Below are positions 14,422-19,014 of a stretch of DNA of 19,014 bases, piece after piece. Position 1 is the first letter of the stretch, and each line of letters opens with the position of its first letter. This DNA comes from Limnohabitans sp. (GTDB taxonomy: Bacteria > Pseudomonadota > Gammaproteobacteria > Burkholderiales > Burkholderiaceae_C). Both the position numbers and the translations under genes were made by a program. Below the pieces are notes generated by a model, which saw nothing but the letters and a program-made list of their open reading frames with translations, was not told the DNA's origin and did not search any database. The DNA is taken from positions 1 to 19,014 of the forward strand of contig VEQI01000019.1 in assembly GCA_018883305.1 (NCBI GenBank), given 5' to 3'.

Positions 14422-14598
14422 GGCAATCAACAGCATGAAGACCTGCTGGTGACGGACAACGCACCAGGCAGGCAGGGAATGTCGTGAACATTGGCTGCCA
14501 AGCCAGCCGGCCGGGTCAGTCAAGCAGGAGACATCGTACCTTGTTGACAGGGGCAGGGCAGGTATCCTGTGACGTTTCGAATCTTGTTGGAGACACGC
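14422..14598. promoter_or_regulatory. Shared promoter region of the deacylase and alpha/beta hydrolase genes
   Basis: The gap between the divergent starts holds plus-strand TTGTTG (14541-14546) and TATCCT (14563-14568), 16 bases apart, a plausible promoter for the hydrolase. A minus-strand TTGACT (14523-14518) could serve the deacylase, with no good -10 partner. A small dyad TTGGC-T-GCCAA lies at 14491-14501. No RNA gene is seen. Confidence 0.35.
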
Positions 14599-15480
14599 AT
14601 GCCGTTTGTCAATACCTCCCTGCTGCGCGTGGGCTATGAAGAGTGGAACCCTGCAGGGCAACGCACCGTGATCTTGATGCATGGCTGGCCTGACAGCCCG
14701 CGCACCTGGAACCACGTGGCACCCCTGCTGGTGCAGGCGGGTTACCACGTCATTGCCCCTGCGCTGCGCGGATTTGCCCCCACCACATTTTTAAGCGCAG
14801 ACACGCCGCGTACCGGTCAGCTGGCCTCGTTTGGACGAGACCTGCTGGAGTTCATCGACGCGCTGGGCCTGGTCAAACCCGCCCTGGTGGGCCATGACTG
14901 GGGTGCGCGGGCGGTGGCTATTGCCAGCGGCTTGCGTCCGGGGGTGGCCAGCCATATGGTGATGATCTCGGTGGGCTACGGCACCAATGACCCCAACCAG
15001 CCGGTGAGTGTGGAGCAAGCCCGCAACTACTGGTATCACTGGTACATGAACACGCCGCGTGGTCGTGACGCCGTACGTCATGACCGGCGTGCACTCTCGA
15101 GGTTGATGTGGGACACCTGGGCCCCACCGGGCTGGTACGACCCGGCCGAATTTGAGGAAACCGCCAACGCCTTTGACACGCCGGACTGGGCCGATATCGT
15201 GATCCACTCCTACACCCAACGCTGGAACCTGGCGCCAGCGGATCCCGCCTATGACGAAGATGAGCGCCGGCTCAATCCTGCGCCGGTCCTGTCCGTGCCC
15301 ACCCTCATGCTCCATGGTGCGGCCGATGGCGTCACCTTGCCGTCCAGCTCTGCCAACAAGGAAAAATTCTTCACCGGTCCGTACCAGCGCACCTTGTTGC
15401 CCGGCGTGGGGCATTTTCCCCAGCGCGAGGCGCCACAGGTGGTGGCTGAGGCGGTGCTGGCTTGGTTGAAAGCGCACTGA
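14599..15480 (+). CDS. Alpha/beta hydrolase, epoxide hydrolase-like
   Basis: This 293-residue cytoplasmic enzyme has the oxyanion motif HGWPDSPRTW (from H28) and the nucleophile elbow GHDWGA with Asp100 as nucleophile, which marks epoxide hydrolases and haloalkane dehalogenases rather than serine esterases. D243 (HGAADGV) is the likely acid and H272 (GVGHFPQ) the general base. A lid domain rich in Tyr and Trp (YWYHWY near 140, then HSYTQRWN) lies between the core halves; two lid tyrosines would support epoxide hydrolase activity. The substrate is unknown. I start at ATG 14599 because GGAG at 14587 precedes it; an upstream GTG (14569) would absorb that site. It may be co-regulated with the divergent deacylase. 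Confidence 0.88.
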   Translation: MPFVNTSLLRVGYEEWNPAGQRTVILMHGWPDSPRTWNHVAPLLVQAGYHVIAPALRGFAPTTFLSADTPRTGQLASFGRDLLEFIDALGLVKPALVGHDWGARAVAIASGLRPGVASHMVMISVGYGTNDPNQPVSVEQARNYWYHWYMNTPRGRDAVRHDRRALSRLMWDTWAPPGWYDPAEFEETANAFDTPDWADIVIHSYTQRWNLAPADPAYDEDERRLNPAPVLSVPTLMLHGAADGVTLPSSSANKEKFFTGPYQRTLLPGVGHFPQREAPQVVAEAVLAWLKAH

Positions 15481-15584
15481 GTTGGTATGGGTAGTGCATC
15501 GCTACCTGTCTCGCCAGCCTTGCGACGCGCTTGATTCTGGTTGTCCATGAGCGTTTTAAAAGCGTGCTACAATTACCTTCTTTA
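15481..15584 (+). promoter_or_regulatory. tRNA promoter region
   Basis: TACAAT at 15568-15573 is a good -10 box 12 bases before the tRNA. The -35 box is poor: TTGTCC at 15541-15546 is 21 bases away, longer than ideal. A small stem GGTAG/CTACC at about 15490-15506 follows the hydrolase stop but has no T-run. Confidence 0.5.
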
Positions 15585-15661
15585 GCGGCTGTAGCTCAGT
15601 TGGATAGAGTACTTGGCTACGAACCAAGGGGTCGTGGGTTCGAATCCTGCCAGCCGCGCCA
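15585..15661 (+). tRNA. tRNA-Arg (anticodon ACG)
   Basis: A full cloverleaf can be drawn: acceptor GCGGCTG/CAGCCGC, D arm starting GCTC, anticodon stem CTTGG/CCAAG with loop CTACGAA, T arm with TTCGAAT, discriminator G and encoded CCA. The anticodon ACG (15619-15621, A34 normally deaminated to inosine) reads CGU, CGC and CGA arginine codons. A terminator follows 5 bases after the CCA. Confidence 0.97.
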
Positions 15662-15666
15662 TTTAT

Positions 15667-15705
15667 AAAAGCCTCGGAACTTCATGTTTCGGGGCTTTTT
15701 CTTTT
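15667..15705 (+). terminator. Terminator after tRNA-Arg, probably bidirectional
   Basis: A 14-bp stem with two wobble pairs joins AAAAGCCTCGGAAC (15667-15680) with the T-rich right arm (about 15686-15699), closing a short TTCAT-type loop, followed by more T residues. Read on the minus strand it also ends in TTTTAT, so it can stop the converging response regulator transcript, whose gene ends at 15767. Confidence 0.85.
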
Positions 15706-15766
15706 TCTGGGCTTGTGTTCTTTGGGCAACGTCTCGACAGGGCAAAGCCAGTCTGCTTGGACCACC

Positions 15767-16468
15767 TCAGATGGCCTCAACCTGTATAGGCGAGGTGAAG
15801 GCGTAGCCCAGTTTGTGCACGGTGTCCAGCGGAAGCTCATGCCCCAAAGTCTGCTTGATTTTGTTGCGCAGACGGCGCACCAGAATTTCCATGCGACGAA
15901 AGTCGTAAGTGTCTGGGTCGAAGCCCAGGCAACTGACCAGCTCGTTGCGTGACACGGCCTCCCCGGGTGATTGGGCCAGTCGGGCCAGCAACACCGTTTC
16001 CGAATGGGTGAGCTTGATCACCGCCCCTTGCGGGGTGACCAGAGTCCAGTTGAGTTTGCGCAGTGACCAGCGAGTTCCGGTATTGGACTGCAGTCGGCGC
16101 ACCAGGTTGGTCACCAGGGATGACAGCTCCGCCAACTGGATGGGTTTGACCAGGTACATGTCTGCTCCCGCTCGAATGCCGGCCACGCGCTGTTCGGGGC
16201 TTTCCCGAGCAGTCGTGATGATCACGCCTTTGTGGGTGATATCAGGCTGTGCTTTCAGCCATTGAAGGCCATCGCCATCAGGCAGCCCCAGGTCCAGCAC
16301 CAGCACATCCATCGGGTGCGTGCGCATCCAGGCTTGTGCCTCACCCAGGCTGGCCACGCCCGCTGCTTTCAGCCCTTCCATGTTGAGGTAAGTGACCGTG
16401 GCGTCACGCAGGTCCGCTTCATCCTCAAGGACGAGAACACGTGCGGGTGGATACGAGGCAGATGTCAT
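15767..16468 (-). CDS. OmpR-family two-component response regulator
   Basis: The 233-residue protein has a receiver domain (about 9-120) with acidic residues E15-D16, phosphorylation site D59 (VLVLDLGLPDGDG), the switch threonines near T85 and K108 (YLVKPI). It is followed by a winged-helix DNA-binding domain (about 135-228) with the recognition helix region FRRMEILVRRLRNKIK and wing LDTVHKLGYAF. It should bind DNA as a dimer on direct repeats when phosphorylated. I start at ATG 16468, which overlaps the kinase stop as ATGA, instead of an upstream in-frame codon. The partner kinase is the gene just before it. Target genes are unknown; the 10-bp repeats upstream of the kinase are a candidate site. 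Confidence 0.93.
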   Translation of the reverse strand: MTSASYPPARVLVLEDEADLRDATVTYLNMEGLKAAGVASLGEAQAWMRTHPMDVLVLDLGLPDGDGLQWLKAQPDITHKGVIITTARESPEQRVAGIRAGADMYLVKPIQLAELSSLVTNLVRRLQSNTGTRWSLRKLNWTLVTPQGAVIKLTHSETVLLARLAQSPGEAVSRNELVSCLGFDPDTYDFRRMEILVRRLRNKIKQTLGHELPLDTVHKLGYAFTSPIQVEAI

Positions 16469-18501
16469 GTGTTGGTGAAGGCGGGTGGTCCCATGGGCAG
16501 CCAGATGCAAAATCGGCTGCCTTCGTCAATGTTACTCAGCAATTCAATCTGTCCCTGGTGCAAGTCCACGATGCGCCTGACAAAAGGCAGACCCAGGCCG
16601 ATGCCGCGTACCTGTCCTTCAGGTTCGACGCGGAAGTAGTCCTGGAAGATGGCCGCGTGATGTTCGGGGGCAATCCCCTTGCCCTGGTCCGTGACGCACA
16701 GGCCCACCTGCTGGCCGCGTTGTCGCGTGGTGATGGTGATGGTGGTGCCGGGGGCCGAGTATTTGCACGCATTGTCGATCAAATTCGTCAGGGCGATATC
16801 CATCAGATTCTCGTCCATCCAGATGTCGCCAGGGTCGAAGGTGAGGTTCTCCTTCAGCCAGTGATTGGCGTGGTAGCTGGTCTGGGCGTCGATAAGTTCG
16901 TGCAGCCAAGCAACGAGGGGGACCGGTTGGCGTCGGAAGTCCTGCAAGGAGTTGCTGAGTCGATCGTTTTTCAGCCAGTTGTCGAACATGCCCTGCAGGC
17001 GTTGCATGGCGCTGGTCATGGTGTCCAGGCGACGGGTGAGATCCAGCTTGCCCACTTCGGCTTCACGTCGCATGAGGCTGACCTGGCTGTCCAGGATTCC
17101 GAGTGGATTTCGAAACTCATGCGATATCAGAGCGCCAAAGCGCACATGTTGAGCCACCAGGGCCTTTTGAACGTCCAGTGAAACCTCCAGTTCGTGGGTG
17201 CGTTGCTGGACGGCTTTTTCCAATTTATCCTCGGATTGTTTTAAGGTTTGCAGCACGCGCTGCTGGGTGTCCAGTGCCAGGGATTGTGCTTTCTCTCGCT
17301 CAAGCCGTTCAATGTGGATCAAGTCTGCCAGCGACAGTGCCAACAGCAGCATCTCGGCCGTGGAAGCGATTTGCAAGGCGTAGGCGGTCACGACATTGGT
17401 GGGGATCCAGCCCATCATGCGGGCACCAGCCACAAAGGCACCAGCCCACAAAATTCCCCAGGCCAGCAGAAAAAAACGTGCAGGCTTGAAGCCTCGACGC
17501 CAGGTGCGTGCCCCTATCCAGATGGTCAGCAAACCGGCGGGAAGGGAGATCAGCGTCATGGCAATCAACACTGTCTGACGCGGCAGCGGCCACCACAGCG
17601 AACCGATCAGCAAGAGGGCAATCACCGTGAACACCAGCGTCAAGGCATGCAGGCTGCGCGCAAGGTTGGGCGCATGGCGTCCGCCTTGCAAGAATGCGAT
17701 GGAAAACTGCATCGCAAATGCGGCGGCCAGGGCCAGCAAGAACGATTGGGCCACCTGGTCAAAGCGATAGGCACCTGGCCAGATGAACATGTGGGCCAGA
17801 CCGTTGCCAGCCATCATGGCCAAACCGAAATGGCCAGCAAAGAGGGCATAGAACAGAAAGCGGCGGTCTCGGAGCGAAGAAGCCAGAAACAGGTTGTAGA
17901 CCATCAAGGCCAACAGACCGCCGAAGTACATCGCCTGCACCACAAACAGTCGCGTGCTTTCGTTGGCGAACGCGTCCGGTGACCAGATTTGCATGGGTAG
18001 GGTCAGCGAGTCGGCACTCTTGACGCGTAACAGCCAGACTTGTTCAGTGGAAGTCACGTCCAGCGGAAAGATGTGAAAGCGGTGAAAGTAGGGCCGAGCC
18101 TCGAAAGGACGTGAGGCACCCAACTCAAGCACCTCACGGTCGGGCGCATGCAGATCAATTTCATCCAGATGCAGGTAGGGAATCTCCAGCAACCACCGAC
18201 CTCGTGTGTCCGACGCTGTTTTCAACCGCAGTCTCAGCCACCAGGTTGAACTGGTGAAGCCGAAGTTCATGGTGTTATGGCTGTCAGCCCAGGGCCTGAA
18301 CCTGGCGGCCACCTCCGGTCTTTCAAAATCCGTCGACCTGAGCGTGCCACCGGGATCTTCCAGGTACTCCACATAAGGCTGCGGGTCAATGCGTTGTGCC
18401 TGCGTCGGCAAGATGAGTGTTTCTGCGTGCAAGAGACTGCCCAGGCATAACAGGGTACACAGCCAGGTTGCGCGCAGGAAAGATGAGCAATAAATGATCA
18501 T
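16465..18501 (-). CDS. 7TMR-DISM sensor histidine kinase
   Basis: The 678-residue membrane kinase has a signal peptide (about 1-26), a periplasmic 7TMR-DISMED2-type beta domain (about 40-170, with STWWLRLRL and GRWLLEIPY), seven predicted membrane helices (about 185-385), a coiled-coil linker (about 390-445), a HisKA domain with H461 in LISHEFRNPLG, and a HATPase domain with N box NLIDNACKY, DQGKGI and GIGLGLPFV (about 545-670). DISM extracellular domains are thought to bind small molecules such as carbohydrates, but the ligand here is unknown. I chose ATG 18501; a TTG nine bases earlier is the only alternative. It is cotranscribed with the response regulator, whose start overlaps its stop. 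Confidence 0.93.
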   Translation of the reverse strand: MIIYCSSFLRATWLCTLLCLGSLLHAETLILPTQAQRIDPQPYVEYLEDPGGTLRSTDFERPEVAARFRPWADSHNTMNFGFTSSTWWLRLRLKTASDTRGRWLLEIPYLHLDEIDLHAPDREVLELGASRPFEARPYFHRFHIFPLDVTSTEQVWLLRVKSADSLTLPMQIWSPDAFANESTRLFVVQAMYFGGLLALMVYNLFLASSLRDRRFLFYALFAGHFGLAMMAGNGLAHMFIWPGAYRFDQVAQSFLLALAAAFAMQFSIAFLQGGRHAPNLARSLHALTLVFTVIALLLIGSLWWPLPRQTVLIAMTLISLPAGLLTIWIGARTWRRGFKPARFFLLAWGILWAGAFVAGARMMGWIPTNVVTAYALQIASTAEMLLLALSLADLIHIERLEREKAQSLALDTQQRVLQTLKQSEDKLEKAVQQRTHELEVSLDVQKALVAQHVRFGALISHEFRNPLGILDSQVSLMRREAEVGKLDLTRRLDTMTSAMQRLQGMFDNWLKNDRLSNSLQDFRRQPVPLVAWLHELIDAQTSYHANHWLKENLTFDPGDIWMDENLMDIALTNLIDNACKYSAPGTTITITTRQRGQQVGLCVTDQGKGIAPEHHAAIFQDYFRVEPEGQVRGIGLGLPFVRRIVDLHQGQIELLSNIDEGSRFCIWLPMGPPAFTNT

Positions 18502-18518
18502 TAAAAGCAATCTATTTG

Positions 18519-18525
18519 ATTACTA
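18519..18525 (-). promoter_or_regulatory. Candidate -10 box for the kinase-regulator operon
   Basis: The minus strand reads TAGTAAT 18 bases before the kinase ATG. There is no good -35 box; instead the TGT-led repeats begin about where the -35 would lie, as in activator-dependent promoters. Tentative. Confidence 0.35.
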
Positions 18526-18547
18526 AGCGACATGCTTGAGCACGCCC

Positions 18548-18582
18548 TGTCGGTTTTTGTCGGTTTTTGTCGCTTCATGTGA
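18548..18582. promoter_or_regulatory. Four TGT-led direct repeats at exact 10-bp spacing, candidate response regulator site
   Basis: TGTCG occurs at 18548, 18558 and 18568, and a weaker TGTGA at 18578. The first two units are identical 10-mers built on CGGTTTTTGT. One helical turn between repeats is what OmpR/PhoB-type regulators use. The block lies 47-81 bases upstream of the kinase start, so autoregulation is likely, and it could also serve the SapC-family gene on the other side. Confidence 0.55.
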
Positions 18583-18812
18583 CTAGAGGGATAAAGGTTC
18601 TAGGACTAGCATGACTTTGTCCCTCTCCCGAGTGGGGGAGGTGTGCCCGTTTTCCTCGTTTGTGAGCCATTTACAAAAATTGCTGGCGATTGTGGAAGGG
18701 GGTTGATTCGTCGTCAAGGCTGTGCTCGCCCGAGGTTTCGTGCGGCCGGTCGTTGGTTCTCACATCTTCCAGGCTCTCGCCATCCAGGAAATTTCATCAA
18801 AGGAACAGTGCC
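18583..18812 (+). other. Upstream region and possible structured leader of the SapC-family gene
   Basis: Two stems that cannot form together are present. Stem A pairs 18585-18596 with 18615-18626 (12 pairs, one G-U), enclosing a loop with two CTAG units. Stem B pairs 18622-18629 with 18634-18641 (8 pairs, one G-U, GAGT loop). They share 18622-18626. The remaining 170 bases to the start codon hold no gene I can support; TTTACA near 18670 is a weak -35 candidate. Confidence 0.4.
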
Positions 18813-19014
18813 ATGTTCGAGCAAGTCGTCCCCGTCAATAAAGAGCGCCATGCGGGTAAAAAAATCCGCATGAGCAGTGACTTTGGTTTTGCTGCCAAGT
18901 TTCATATTTCGTACATCACCTTGCACGAGTTTGCGCGCGCTGCGGCGATTTATCCGATCATGTTTTTGGAAGATCAGGCCAACGACGAGTTCCGTCCCGT
19001 GGTGCTCATGGGGC
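18813..19014 (+). CDS. SapC-family protein, N-terminal fragment (runs off the right edge)
   Basis: Sixty-seven residues are visible, starting at ATG 18813 after AGGAACAG. The pattern MFEQVVPVNKERHAGKKIRM, then DFGFAAKFHISYITLHEFARAA, YPIMFL and FRPVVLMG matches the SapC family (PF07277 from memory): a conserved opening EKVVPLNKERHAG-like motif, F-x-FA, YPI and FRPV-LLG. The role of the family is not established; the name comes from surface-array-protein loci and some members are misnamed as peptide transporters. No signal peptide is present in the visible part. It diverges from the kinase operon across 311 bases and may be controlled by it. Confidence 0.85.
   Translation, partial: MFEQVVPVNKERHAGKKIRMSSDFGFAAKFHISYITLHEFARAAAIYPIMFLEDQANDEFRPVVLMG

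Noticed and set aside
14422..14748. N-terminal extension of the deacylase open frame
   Set aside because: The added residues are Cys/His-rich and unlike the family, and they would run through the promoter and start of the divergent hydrolase gene.
15585..15661. tRNA gene as attachment site of an integrated element
   Set aside because: No integrase, no repeated tRNA 3' end and no composition shift next to it in this window.
17248..17982. 244-codon plus-strand frame opposite the histidine kinase
   Set aside because: Gln/Gly/His-rich low-information sequence lying fully inside a recognised kinase.
18551..18570. CRISPR-like or satellite repeat
   Set aside because: Only two full 10-base units with no spacers; a regulator-binding site explains them better.

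Overview
The window looks like a piece of a betaproteobacterial chromosome, most likely Burkholderiales and probably Comamonadaceae. This rests on high GC content, a Bug/TctC-type binding protein, and a formate dehydrogenase cluster whose gene order (DUF3305, DUF3306, polyferredoxin, TorD, small Tat protein, fdhA, fdhB, lipoprotein, fdhC, fdhD) I know from this group. That placement is from memory of families; no search was run.

Region 1 (1-2031, minus strand) is a small catabolic cassette: a TfdA-like Fe(II)/2-oxoglutarate dioxygenase, a Bug-type periplasmic binding protein, and the start of a LacI-family regulator running off the left edge. A perfect 16-bp palindrome with a central CG lies 33 bases upstream of the dioxygenase start and is a natural candidate for that regulator's operator.

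Region 2 (2227-12690, plus strand) is a complete periplasmic formate dehydrogenase locus. Four accessory genes come first (DUF3305, DUF3306, a 699-residue polyferredoxin, a TorD-like chaperone). They overlap each other by 8, 74 and 4 bases and are clearly translationally coupled. A 138-bp gap made almost entirely of inverted repeats follows. Next come a small Tat-signal protein, catalytic FdhA (Cys where E. coli FdnG has Sec), the four-cluster FeS subunit FdhB, a small lipoprotein, the cytochrome b subunit FdhC, and a small secreted Ala/Lys-rich protein. A strong intrinsic terminator follows, then fdhD. Together they would oxidise formate in the periplasm and pass electrons through FeS clusters and haem b to the quinone pool, with TorD and FdhD maturing the catalytic subunit.

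Region 3 (12730-15480) holds a divergent pair: an N-acyl-D-amino-acid deacylase-type amidohydrolase (minus) and an epoxide-hydrolase-like alpha/beta hydrolase (plus).

Region 4 (15585-18501) has tRNA-Arg(ACG) with a terminator that reads in both directions, then, on the minus strand, a two-component system: a 7TMR-DISM histidine kinase and an OmpR-family regulator overlapping by ATGA.

Region 5 (18502-19014) is a 311-bp intergenic region with four TGT-led repeats spaced exactly 10 bp apart and two mutually exclusive hairpins, followed by the start of a SapC-family gene running off the right edge.

Nothing here is clearly a wholly new system. The least explained parts are the DUF3305/DUF3306/polyferredoxin accessory module, the three small secreted proteins of the formate dehydrogenase operon (two share a short C-terminal motif), the dyad-rich gap at 6050-6187, and the regulatory architecture upstream of the kinase and SapC genes.
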